From positions 16,582 to 80,581 of the forward strand of contig JAPEVF010000173.1 of NCBI GenBank assembly GCA_029747585.1: a stretch of DNA of 64,000 bases, in the 5' to 3' direction. Positions within the stretch are counted from its first letter, which is position 1, and every line of letters starts with the position of its first letter. The notes under the pieces were generated by a model, which was given only the letters and a program-made list of their open reading frames with translations, searched no databases and was not told where the DNA came from. Positions 1 through 9,990 of the stretch are shown one piece after another. Source of the stretch: Pleurotus djamor. Taxonomy: Eukaryota; Basidiomycota; Agaricomycetes; Agaricales; Pleurotaceae. Made by a program: the position numbers and the translations under genes.

Positions 1-913
1 CATCGAATCTTCTGTCGCCTCAGGAGCTAGCATCGTGGACATTGGTGGATACTCGACGAGGCCAGGAGCTTCATTCATATCTATAGAAGAGGAAATTTCG
101 CGCGTTCTTCCAGCTGTTCGTGCCATCCGTCAACACGATAATCCACGAGTTCGTGATATCCTTATCAGCGTTGATACCTTCCGACCAGAAGTAGCGGAAG
201 CAGCCATAAATGCCGGAGCGAGTTGTATCAATGATGTCTATGCCTTTACTGGACCGGATTCATACCCTTACAACGGGCCTAACGACTGCATGCTAGCGAT
301 GAAGGGAGTGACCAGAAAGCTAGCGGTCCCTGTGATACTCATGCACTCGAGAGGTGATGCAGGAAAGAACAAGGATTACTCTGAGTTTTCTTACGCCAAA
401 GGAAACGAAGCCGATAGTCAAGAGGAGCAGGTTCTTGAAGGCGTGAAGGTTGAACTTGGCCGTAAAGTTGATGATTGCGTGAAAGGCCAGGGAGGCTTGA
501 GGAGATGGATGGTCATCGTTGATCCTGGGATTGGATTTAGCAAAACCCTCGAAGGGAACTTGGAATTGTTGCGCAATACTAATCGCGTCACGACAGATGT
601 AACAATCGGTGATAGTAAGCCTTGGTCAAGTTGCTCGTCCCTCTCCACGCTGACTGGTAACTACTACACAGAATCTACTACGACTCGTAATCCTCTGTTT
701 GGATATCCTACCTTGATTGGGGCTTCAAGAAAATCGTTTCTCGGAGTTATCCTATCTCAAGGCGAGAACGGACGCGAAACGATTCCAAAAGAACGAAATT
801 GGGCGACTGCAGCGGCCGTGGCCTATGCTGTACAGCAGGGCGCTCTGATTGTCCGGGTTCACGATACAAGCGAAATGGCCGACGTGGTTGCTGTTGCTAG
901 TCGAATTTGGTGA
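1..913 (+). CDS. FOL1: Dihydropteroate synthase domain of the folate synthesis protein, 5' truncated by the window edge
   Basis: This is the C-terminal part of the fungal folate enzyme that condenses p-aminobenzoate with hydroxymethyl-dihydropterin pyrophosphate to dihydropteroate. The frame is open from base 2 to the TGA at 911-913, so the gene starts left of the window. Dihydropteroate synthase motifs appear in order: VDIGGYSTRPGA (first pterin loop), SVDTFRPEVAEAA, INDVYAF, ILMHSRG, IVDPGIGFSK, GASRKSFLG and the terminal VRVHD. In fungi this domain is usually the last one of a trifunctional protein that also carries dihydroneopterin aldolase and the pyrophosphokinase; those domains would lie outside the window. 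No intron is visible in this part. The eS30 gene follows on the same strand after about 145 bases. Confidence 0.95.
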   Translation, partial: IESSVASGASIVDIGGYSTRPGASFISIEEEISRVLPAVRAIRQHDNPRVRDILISVDTFRPEVAEAAINAGASCINDVYAFTGPDSYPYNGPNDCMLAMKGVTRKLAVPVILMHSRGDAGKNKDYSEFSYAKGNEADSQEEQVLEGVKVELGRKVDDCVKGQGGLRRWMVIVDPGIGFSKTLEGNLELLRNTNRVTTDVTIGDSKPWSSCSSLSTLTGNYYTESTTTRNPLFGYPTLIGASRKSFLGVILSQGENGRETIPKERNWATAAAVAYAVQQGALIVRVHDTSEMADVVAVASRIW

Positions 914-1057
914 ATTGTAATAGGGGCGAATACAGGGGTGTAGAATAGAATATAGAGTCCGACGCAAGTTGCCGAAACCTTATTTGCCAGATCTGTACAG
1001 TACCTGACCCAACGATTGCCTGTTTCTGTACGCTGTAGTCCGCAACCTCAAGACAAC

Positions 1058-1579
1058 ATGGGAAAAGGTTCGTCGTCGTCGCCGTCTACAACGATGTGCT
1101 CACATTGAAATCCCTTGCTTCACCTGCGCAGTTCACGGATCTCTCGCCCGAGCTGGCAAAGTCAAGTCACAAACACCAAAGGTCGAGAAGCAAGAGAAGA
1201 AAAAGACCCCAAAGGGTCGTGCTAAGAAACGCATCCTATACAACAGACGGTGAGCGTGCTCGCTGGCGATAACCGTGATTCTGTGATTCTGATGGGCCCC
1301 GTTATAGCTTTGTCAATGTAACAACATTACCCGGTGGAAAGCGCAGAATGTGAGTCATTCACACAGTGACATTATCGACGACAGCTCTTCCCCACTCTCC
1401 CAAACGATGATTCTCGAATAATGCATAGTTCACACTGAAACCTCGTGTTGACAAACATTCATCTAACGTCTTTCGCTCCTATCTGATCCATCCACCTTAT
1501 CGCATCATATTCTATCTCATTCCACCAACACCGACGCTAACACATACCTTTCTCTAGGAACCCCAACCCGGAGAAGTAA
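1058..1579 (+). CDS. RPS30: 40S ribosomal protein S30 (eS30)
   Basis: Four small exons (1058-1067, 1132-1249, 1308-1349, 1558-1579) join to a 63-residue basic protein. It starts [19 protein letters not shown], continues with the lysine-rich [18 protein letters not shown] and ends with [14 protein letters not shown]. This is the complete fungal eS30, a small-subunit ribosomal protein near the decoding region. All introns are GT-AG, and the first falls after only ten coding bases, a common pattern in fungal ribosomal protein genes. There is no ubiquitin-like (FUBI) extension as in animals; the ATG sits directly before the mature sequence. No single open frame covers the gene, so simple ORF calling misses it. 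Confidence 0.95.
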
Positions 1580-2574
1580 AATTGTCTACCCATCGCCTTC
1601 CGTCTAGACATGCGCTAGGCGTGTCTACGCCTTCTGCTATGAATCCGATGATGAAGTCAGGGATCTGGTGGTTGTGGTTGAGGGACTTAATCTGTTTTAT
1701 TATTCACGCACGTTTCCATGCACTCTATTGTCTTCCTATGCTGTCGTTTATGCCCAACCAAGCCATCCATCGCTGATATCAATCTTCATTTCTCGACGCA
1801 CCATTACCGACCAACCTCGCAAATTTCTATGCGTAGCCGACCACTGAGCCTATCTCTCTTGGAACGTGCTCTTGTGCTCACAGTGGACCACTTTCGGTGA
1901 AGGGATCGCCATCGAGTTTCCTCTCGGGGTAGCGGGCGGGTGTACGATCATGATGAAGTGCGGGTGCCAGAAGTGCTCGTAGCTAACGCTGGGAAACAAG
2001 GTCGAGCCCCATGACGGCTTCCCAGAACGTAAGAACTATTCCAGAACAAACCAAGGTGGATGACGAGTTGTTTGCTGCCGTCTGTTGATCACCACTGTGA
2101 TGGTTGCCTTGGTGGTTTGCTTCCTCAGACCTCCGGGCGCCTAGTTCTCCCGCGGAGTCCATCGATCATCCACAAGCACGCTCAACTGCGGTGAGCCACC
2201 CCCGTCTCTTCGCAAAACCCAATGACCATGAAGCACGTTTGTAGGATAGTCCCCGTAAGTCTATGTGAAGGAGCACTCTTTAAGTGGCGCATATGTGGAT
2301 CAATGCCAGTTGTTCATCATGGATCATTCACAATGTTCCCGCCCAAAACCCACCGCGCAATACGCGCAAGGTTAACTTCAACAGCCTCTCAATGGACAAC
2401 TTGCCCATCGCGGCCTTCGAAGAGCGTGCCAAGACTGTTAATGCTATTATCCGGTGCCTCCTTCAACTGGAAACCAAAGCTTAAAACCTAGAACTCGATG
2501 CTTGCGATCCCTTCAACGCCTATATAATCTTCCAACCGAAGTAGCAATACTCCAGCTTGGTAGAGTACTAACAG
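1580..2574. other. Intergenic stretch without a convincing gene
   Basis: The first part is probably the eS30 3' region. Around 2013-2090 a short plus-strand frame begins with ATGACGGCTTCCCAG, and at 2284-2484 another plus-strand frame (no ATG, starts at GTG) reads 66 residues. Neither carries a motif I recognise or links by good splice sites to the WSC gene that follows. They may be remnants or exons of an unrecognised gene. Confidence 0.4.
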
Positions 2575-3567
2575 ATGAGGACTTCATTTCTCTGGCTTAT
2601 TGCCATTACCACCGTGGTCCCATTCGTAGGCTTCCTTTAAATTCCTTCATTGGACAACATCCCGCTCAGCAATGTAAACAGGTGAAGACGCAGATATGGC
2701 CATACAAAGGATGCTACACGTACGCACTCCGATGGTCACTATCAACAAATACGCATAAGTCATGACCCAAATCCTCGTTCCTAGTGATACAACGACTTCT
2801 CGTACTCTTCGCGCTGATCACTTCGTCGACGCTGTTGGGCTAACCCCCAGCACTTGCACGCTCTTGTGTGCTCACCGAGATTTCATCTTCGGAGGCGTTG
2901 AGTTTGGTTCTGAGTGCTGTCAGTCATATTTCCTCCCTTGAGTTGCTTGCTTGGTCGATTGACTGCGTTGATGAACGCCCAATCAGACTGCGATTACCTA
3001 CTAAACCCAGCAGCCGTCCAGGTCAGCGACGACGAGTGTAATGTGATGCCCTGTGCAGGCGATCCAAATAAGACATGCGGTGCGCCCGACCGAATCAAAA
3101 TCTACTATAATGGCACGCCTCTCCCAACGATCCAACAAACCGCTGGAACATTCACATACCAGGGATGTTATACGTAAGTCGGCATTCGTAACCTTTCGAT
3201 CCATCAGCCTGACACACATGCACATGCTGTATAGTGATAGTGTCTCAAGCCGTGCTTTGCCCACTCGTATTGATTTTCCCTTTGGCGTCCATCCGGACAC
3301 ATGTACATCTGCATGCCAGGCAGCTGGGTATACTTTTGCTGGTCTGGAATTCGGAAGGGAGTGCTGTAAGCTTCTTTCACCTTTCCATCATTGATGCGCC
3401 GTCAACTTATGATGAACATGAACTCGGCTGTAGGGTGCGGAAACTCCCTGGGATCTTCATCTGTCAAACAACCAGATAGTGACTGCTACATGCGATGCTT
3501 TGGAGGTGCTCTGAACCTCTGTGGTGCTCCAGATAGGCTCGTCGTTTATCAGGATGGTGCTTTGTGA
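2575..3567 (+). CDS. Secreted protein with two WSC domains
   Basis: Six exons (2575-2625, 2670-2719, 2785-2918, 2987-3173, 3235-3365, 3434-3567) give 228 residues in a continuous frame. The N-terminus MRTSFLWLIAITTVVPF is a signal peptide. Two WSC repeats follow. Each begins with a GCYT motif, has internal cysteines (STCTLLCAH; DTCTSACQA), an EFG(S/R)EC motif and ends CGAPDR. WSC is a putative carbohydrate-binding, cysteine-rich module found in wall-stress sensors, glyoxal oxidases and other secreted fungal enzymes. Here there is no kinase, oxidase or transmembrane segment after it, and the stop comes about ten residues past the second repeat, so the product looks like a small secreted binding protein. 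The short intron 1 (44 bases) is needed to avoid a TAA. Specific ligand unknown. Confidence 0.82.
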
Positions 3568-4288
3568 CTATGTCGTCGTTGTTCGTCGCTTACTCATCTT
3601 TTCCTGTGTTATGGGCACTTAGTACCTTGAACTTGAAGTTCGTTGACCATAACTCATGCTATGGTGATCCACATGTTGGCTTGTACCGGCTCGGTGAGCT
3701 GTCGGAACCGATGAAGTGTACCAATCCAACCCATTGAACCAGACAACATCGACGCCCGTATTGATGTCAGCACCCAAATTGTTAGTGATGTCACACGACC
3801 CTCTTAGCTGTCTTAACAATGAGTAGTCTCTCATTGGGCATCTGGAGCTGATTCGGGGCCCTTGGGGAACAAATGGGCGGCATCTACAAACTCCAGGAAC
3901 CGGACCAGGACGAAGATTTTGGACGTGTCCAAATGTGTTTATGTTTCTGTGTTCCCTCAAATCTTTCCTCCTCCATCCATCAGAATCAGAAGGTCCCTCG
4001 TCTTTTTATACGTCCCCATTCCGTCGCAGTGGCATCCTGTGTCGTTTGTGGGTGCATAGCCATGGTACTTCAAACTTTGCGCTTATCAGCGAGGGAAGTT
4101 TGGTAGGCCCCACCCACTGTTTGATCGGCGAAATGCTAATAATACAGAATCAAAAGCATGATAGCATCAAAGTAGCCTCACAAGAGGGATCAGGAGAAGC
4201 TCCTGTTCCGCATCCGACTTGTCACCATCCGTGAGTTTTCGAACTTCACAACATTAACGGGCTCTCATCTCTGAAGTTCCATTAAGGA
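3568..4288. other. Intergenic, upstream of the hemerythrin-like cluster
   Basis: A minus-strand frame at 3619-3960 is open for 113 residues, but it shows no recognisable domain or splice partner. I see no supported gene here; the right part serves as upstream region of the first hemerythrin-like copy. Confidence 0.4.
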
Positions 4289-4295
4289 TATAAAA
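4289..4295 (+). promoter_or_regulatory. TATA box of the first hemerythrin-like copy
   Basis: TATAAAA lies 52 bases before the ATG at 4347, in the sequence GGATATAAAAACTC. Position and match fit a core promoter element. It is notable because the gene behind it is decayed. Confidence 0.5.
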
Positions 4296-4346
4296 ACTCT
4301 AAGTGCAATTAGATCGGTGAACGTCCCACGAATCAAGCCTACCACC

Positions 4347-4853
4347 ATGGAACTTCATTATCCACTCATCCCCCTGCCTCAACTCGATGCCGCTGCTCGA
4401 GCCGACAACAGAAACTATATGCAATTGGAAATGGCTATTGTCCACAACGTCCTTCTACGCACTCTCAGCACCGTGTGGAACTACGCCCCTTTGGTCTCAC
4501 CCAAGGATCAAATGTCGTTTGCCAGATATTGCCTCATCATGGTAGAGGGCATAGAGACCCACCACCATAATGAAGAGACCATTATCTTCCCTTTTCTCGC
4601 CACTAAGCTCTCTATGGAAGACAACGTTGAGCAGCACAAAACCTTTCAAGAAGGTATGCATCCTTGGTCAGGAGGAGCTCAGGGGCGCCATTTGAAAAGG
4701 GTTGCCATAGGCGCCCAAGCGCTTCTCAAAAAACCACCCACGCCGACTCAACGCCGACTGTTGCAGTGTCAAACTGTTGTAATTCATGATACTCTAACTG
4801 CTACCCCCGACATCGAGATGGTCGGCGATATCACGAGTGGAAGGTCCTTCTAG
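4347..4853 (+). pseudogene. Decayed hemerythrin-like (HHE domain) gene, copy 1
   Basis: The start (CACCATGG context) and the first about 100 codons are clearly paralogous to the two genes downstream: MELHYPLIPLPQLD, MAIVHNVLLRTL, VWNYAPLV and the ligand segment ETHHHNEETIIFPF followed by VEQHKTFQ. After GMH at about 4660 the frame departs from its paralogues. Patches of nucleotide similarity remain (for example GCGCTTCTCAA against the ALL segment of copy 2), but they are out of register because of small deletions. The final four small exons of the intact copies (beginning IPTLAPEEL and ending in a YWKFASF segment) are not found downstream. The open frame ends with an unrelated tail at 4853. 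It could still be expressed as a shortened protein of 168 residues that keeps three of the likely iron-ligand positions. Confidence 0.72.
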
Positions 4854-5594
4854 CGGAATCCCAGGACCTTGAAGCCTAACGACTGGGGAACCGACCGGCG
4901 CTGTTTTTGTTGGTGAACTCCAGGTACCGGAAGAGTTGAATGGCGTATTACCAGAGGTTCATCTACGGTCGGTAAGTAGGACATATCAAATGGTCCTTTG
5001 CTCACTCTTACGTTGTCTCTCTCGCTGTGAACAGTTTTTCCGTCGTTCACTGCGGGAAAAGTCGCAGATGTACTTACTCTGCCAGAAGCATGGCCTTGTT
5101 ACTTCCAGGTACCAATCAACCCTAGAATTGTCCGCGTTTCATCCTTCAGTTGAAAAGTATGTGCACAGCGTCGTGTTTCTCATTCCTATATCATCGGAGG
5201 ATATGTTGAGTTACCTCAAACTGGAACAATGGCAATTGACTTGCGAAGATTTCCAGAGCCCTACACTCTCGGTCGACGCGCTCAAGGTATGCTGACCCTC
5301 ATAGAAAACATTCGCATGCTCACTTACCGTCTCTAACAAGTGAGGTTTTGTGTCATTTACAGTTAGCGTTTCCTTCGTGCGGCCTGCACCTGTAGGGTCC
5401 ATTTGGTCAACACGCTCGCTCCAGAGGGTGTGGATAACACGTTTAAGGCTCGGCATAAACCCAAGTCCGGAGTGAGCGTCGCGCCCATCTCTCCGTCGAC
5501 CCCGAGCACTGAAATCCTCGTTCAGCGGAGTAGACCCTCGTTTGCTATATGTACCTCCGCAAAGCACTGGTGGACACAAACCACTTCCATCACC
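4854..5594. other. Unassigned stretch between hemerythrin-like copies 1 and 2
   Basis: Several plus-strand segments look coding-like: 4936-5000 in one frame, a segment reading ADVLTLPEAWPCYFQ near 5065-5110, and VELPQTGTMAIDLRRF near 5205-5255. Splice-like sites occur between them, such as CGGTAAGT at about 4971 and GTGAACAG at about 5033. I could not join them into one protein or recognise a family. This may be an unrecognised multi-exon gene, a relic, or the 3' debris of copy 1. Confidence 0.3.
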
Positions 5595-6540
5595 ATGGAA
5601 CCACACTACCCACTCATCACTCTCCCTCAACTCGATGATGCCGCTCGGGCTGACAACAGAAACTACATGCAGCTGGAAATGTCCATAATTCACAACGTCT
5701 TTCTTCGCGCTCTGAACACCGTGTGGAACTACGCGCCTTTGGTCCCGCCAAAAGATCAATTCTCGTTTGCCCAATATTGCCTCATCATGGTCGAAAGCAT
5801 CCACGCCCACCACCATAATGAAGAGACTCTCATTTTCCCTTTCCTTGAAACGAAAATCTCCATGGAACACAATGTCGAGCAACACGAAGCGTTTCAGGGC
5901 GGGATGAATGACTTCCAGAAATACTTTGAAGGGGTCATCGCAGGGACGGTTAAGTACGATGGTGCAAAAGCCAAGGCCCTTCTCACGGCATTCGCGGATC
6001 CCTTAGTACAACATCTCCATGACGAGGTAACGTCGTCGTCCTTGCTACAGACAGGATGGTCTTCTCATAGTATCCATGCACTAGATTCCTACCCTTGCGC
6101 CGGAAGAACTGCACAAGTTTGAGAAAGCCGACTTCGATGGGATGATGGCCGGTGCGTGCTCTTTACGTATCTGACGAGCGCTGCAAGCTAAAGATCTCAT
6201 CTCCCTCTCAGCGCTTGAACATCATATCAAGAGTCAGGGTGGCCTCTTCACGGTGTTCCCGCTCGTTATGTGCAACCATGACTTCAAGGAAGTTCCTAAC
6301 TGGGTATGCCTCCTTTGAAATCCTCTGAGCGGGCCGTGGTATTGATTCTTCTTCTTTCTCTCTTTAGCCACCAATACCTGCACCATTAAAATGGTTCGTC
6401 CAGAACATTGCTGTTCGACGACATGCAAGGTAAGGATGATGCTTTTACACGCTTACAATCGACTGATGTTTTCGATTAGTTATTGGAAGTTCGCATCGTT
6501 TGATAGAACGGGTCAACCAAGAGTATATACCCCTGCATGA
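5595..6540 (+). CDS. Hemerythrin-like (HHE cation-binding) protein, copy 2
   Basis: Five exons (5595-6026, 6085-6151, 6212-6303, 6368-6429, 6480-6540) encode 237 residues. The first exon carries a hemerythrin/HHE four-helix domain with candidate iron ligands in IIHNVFLRAL, the HAHHHNEETLIFPF segment (His plus Glu), VEQHEAF and QHLHDE. The later exons give IPTLAPEEL, an EHHIKSQGG segment and the tail YWKFASFDRTGQPRVY. Such fungal proteins are small intracellular non-heme iron proteins; oxygen, nitric oxide or iron sensing has been proposed for relatives, but no reaction can be read from sequence. Exon phases and lengths (67, 92, 62 and 61 bases for exons 2 to 5) are identical in copy 3, which confirms the model and a tandem duplication. 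The start ATG lies in CACCATGG. Confidence 0.88.
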
Positions 6541-7042
6541 ATGCTCTGATGCTCTCTCGTATTTTGCATTCCGTATACCACAATATCATACAGTATGTCG
6601 TTAATTTATTTCTCCTCTGCCTTTAGCACTACTCTGCTCCTTCGTGAGTTCGACATCGGGTGATGCTCAGGCTTCGGGTGTTATGATCAAACACCCTTAT
6701 CAAACAGCCGACTCTACATTTACTAACCGCCTGTATTTAATGATTCTATTACCCCACACCAGAGCACTCATCATTTACCCCAATGGGATCTCGGTGTGCC
6801 TCAAGCGTGAGTCCTTGCAGCTTTGATTTGGGTTTGAGTCCATACACTGCGTATCTTGATAACCCCAGTTATCCCATTGATGATGACAGATAGAGCTGCG
6901 CCCATTTGTCACTCAATGCTTCCGCAGGCAATCTGGGTCGGATGAATTGCATATTCTCAGTGTCGTCCAGCCGCTATATGTACACCCATGCCACACAGTT
7001 GGATGTAGCTTATCATCTAAACGACAACACCCTACACGTACG
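6541..7042. other. Intergenic between hemerythrin-like copies 2 and 3
   Basis: About 500 bases with only short unsupported frames. I see no gene and no clear TATA element; the right end must hold the promoter of copy 3. Confidence 0.4.
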
Positions 7043-7990
7043 ATGGAACCACATTATCCCCTCATCACCCTACCCAACGGAAATGACCTCCCAACCGATA
7101 GCAGAAAGTATATGCAATGGGAGATGGCTATTGTCCATAACGTCTTCATCCGCGCCCTCAACACAGTTTGGAACTATGCGCCTCTGGTGATACCACAGGA
7201 TCAATACGCATTTTCCCAATATTGTCTTGTCATGGTCGACAGCGTGCTTTCTCATCATCACACGGAAGAAAGCATCGTCTTCCCCTTCCTTTCAAAGAAG
7301 CTGTCTATGGATGTCAACGAGGAGCAGCACGAAGCGTTTCAGGGCCCGTTGAAAGACTTTCAAAAGTACATCGAAGGGATAGCCGCGGGCGCAGAAACGT
7401 ACGATGGAGCCAAAATCAGGACTCTTCTGGCAGCATTTGCAGACCCCTTGGTTGAGCATCTTCACGATGAGGTGAGTGCTTTTGCGTATTTTAGCTAGAC
7501 TCTTCTGAAGATTCGTTGTAGATTCCTACACTTGCGCCTGAGGAATTAGGCAAGTTCGAGAAGGCTGAGTTTGATGAAATGATGACGGGTTCGTCTTCAA
7601 GGTTTCATCCTCTCATTCTTCTCTAGGCGTTCAACGTGACATCTCTCCTCTAGCACTGGACAAACACATCAAGGCTGAGGGAGGTCTTTTTAAGGCGATA
7701 CCGTTCATAATCGGCAACCATGATAGCAATCAAGTGCCTAGCTGGGTTCGTGAGCGACTGCTTTCGTTGCGAGCTTATCCGAGTTGCTTAAACTGTTTTA
7801 CAGCCGCCAGTCCCAGGAGCTTTGAAATGGGTCGTCAGGAACATCGCTGCTCAGCGCCATGCCAGGTAAGCCTCGTACTTCTAGTGTTCATTTGGTAGAA
7901 GCTTGATGCGGACTTCACTGGTCGTCTAGTTACTGGAAGTTTGCGTCGTTCGACAGTGCTGGCCAGCCGAGAGTGTATCCGTCTGCATGA
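7043..7990 (+). CDS. Hemerythrin-like (HHE cation-binding) protein, copy 3
   Basis: Five exons (7043-7471, 7522-7588, 7654-7745, 7804-7865, 7930-7990) encode 236 residues closely similar to copy 2 along the whole length. Ligand segments are MAIVHNVFIRAL, LSHHHTEESIVFPF, EEQHEAFQ and VEHLHDE, then IPTLAPEEL, DKHIKAEGG and YWKFASFDSAGQPRVY. The loop after the shared MEPHYPLITLP differs (NGNDLPTDSRKY here, QLDDAARADNRNY in copy 2), so the two are diverged paralogues, not a recent copy or assembly artefact. Function is as for copy 2: an iron-binding four-helix protein of unknown cellular role. MTG2 starts about 140 bases downstream on the same strand. Confidence 0.88.
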
Positions 7991-8132
7991 GTGATCGCCA
8001 GGATTCAGAGTTTCGCAGATTGTGTTGTAGTAATTGTACCGATAATGATAGTTCTGGAAGATATGTTGCGAGCGCCTGTGTGGCCCCACAGGAAGAGTGG
8101 CAGTGCTGAGCGCCTTGACGCGTTATTTGTGT

Positions 8133-9990
8133 ATGCTTTCCCTCTCACCCTCACAACCATTTCGCCGACTTCTCTCACAAAATCATCCATGGTTGTGCTT
8201 TACTCAATGGCGCTCGATATCTGATGCATCGATAACAAACGAGCTCAGTCCGGAGGAGCGACGAGCTTTACGAGACAAATTGCATGGTCAGAGAAAGACC
8301 GAGCGGAAACGGAGGCAAGGAGTATGTCTGAGTCGTGAGCCTGGGTTGTGACAATCCATTGACTTATCGACGCGTAGGGCCAATCATTCCTCGATTATCT
8401 TATTGTTAACGTACGTGGAGGTATGTATCTTTTGCTCGGTACCCTGTCAATAGCTGACAACCTTTGCTAGGGAAGGGGGGAAACGGATGTGCTGCTTTTC
8501 ACCGAGAAAAGTTTGTTCCCAATGGACCACCTTCGGGAGGTGATGGTGGACGCGGAGGGGACGTCTACATCCTACCAACGCCCCACCTAAGCACTCTCTC
8601 ATCGATATCCAAGAAAATACACGGAGAAGCAGGTGGTCATGGTCGCGGGACTTGGCAGAGTGGTAAATCTGGAGGCCCCTTGATCATAAAAGTCCCAGTC
8701 GGAACTGTTGTTCGCGAACTTCCTAGGGATCACCCCTTACGCGCGAAAGATGAATGGGAGGCCGAAGAAGAATCTTTGAAAGAACTTAGCCCGTCGGAGA
8801 AACGGGAGAAAATGCGCGACCATAGATGGGTTCATTACCCTCGTTCTGCGGAGGATAACGTGGAACGCGATGCCTTCAAAGAAGCCGAGCAGACGATGTA
8901 CAAGCTGGAGCGCGAACGTCGGCAGGCATTTCGTAGTCGAGCTTTGGAACAACCGATTTACCTTGATCTGGACAAGGCTGAAGAAGTGGAATCTTCTGTC
9001 GATGCGCCGCTGGGGACAAAGCGAGAAGTTCCATTAGGACATCTCATCGCCTCTGGTGGTCAGGGCGGACTCGGCAACACACATTTTGTCTCGAATGAGA
9101 ACCGGTCTCCGAAGTTTGCTACTCGAGGTCACGAAGGAGAACGCGTCACTCTCGTCCTGGAACTGAAGCTACTTGCCGATATTGGTCTTGTTGGCATGCC
9201 TAATGCTGGGAAGAGCACTCTCCTCCGCGCTTTGACTGGAGGTCGGGTTAAAAGCGAAGTTGCCAGCTACGCCTTTACGACACTGAATCCTGTTGTGGGT
9301 GTAGTTCGGGTGGCTGAAGATGGCACGTTCGAAGGAAGTCTCCATGATCACGCTGTATATGACGAAACAGTCATAGAACAGCAGCTTCAGGAAGAAGCTG
9401 CGGATCGCATCCCGCCCGAGACTGGAGAGTTGTCCCCGCTTGATGATCAGCCCGGCGACATCGTAGCTTCGGAGCGACATCGCCCAGGCTACTTCTTCGA
9501 TGCAGTGGAAGACTTCCGTTTTACCATCTCTGATAATCCCGGTCTAATCTCACGTGCTTCTGACAACGTCGGTCTGGGGCATTCCTTCCTTCGTGCGATC
9601 GAGCGGTCGCCTGCCCTTGTTTACGTTGTCGATTTCTCTCAACCTGCGCCTTGGGACGAACTCGCAGTACTCAGAGAGGAACTCGAAAAGTACAAGCCTG
9701 GTATGAGCACGAAAGCCAAGATGGTCATCGCCAACAAGGCTGATTTGCTCGCTCCCACTGGTGATGCCGCGGCCGTGGAGGAGGCTAAAAGTAAACTCGT
9801 CCACCTGGAAGAGTGGGTCTCCACCAACCTTGGTTCACTCGACGTCGTCCCTGTTTCGGCTAAATACGCACAGAATCTAACCAAAGCTGTCGGGCTCATG
9901 CGATCTTACGTTGAAGCTGCTCGAGAGGCTGACGATCACGAAACTCCACTCACCCCCCTGCATAAACTCACTCACCCATTAGACTCGTAA
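8133..9990 (+). CDS. MTG2: Mitochondrial Obg-family GTPase (Mtg2)
   Basis: Three exons (8133-8321, 8378-8420, 8471-9990) encode 583 residues. The first exon supplies a basic mitochondrial-type leader. The glycine-rich Obg domain follows across the two introns (LIVNVRGGKGGNGCAAF, then PSGGDGGRGGDVYI). The G domain has G1 GMPNAGKST, G3 DNPG, G4 NKAD and G5 SAK. Obg/CgtA relatives bind the large ribosomal subunit and help its assembly; yeast Mtg2 does this in mitochondria. Two insertions are visible: about 100 charged residues inside the Obg domain (from about 8735 to 9000) and about 65 residues between the Switch I region and DNPG (9300-9530). The start at 8133 is the first in-frame ATG; an upstream GTG at 8097 is also in frame but unlikely. 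Confidence 0.93.

Noticed and set aside
5211..5885. 224-codon minus-strand frame across the start of hemerythrin-like copy 2
   Set aside because: It overlaps confirmed plus-strand coding sequence and has no domain; a shadow frame.
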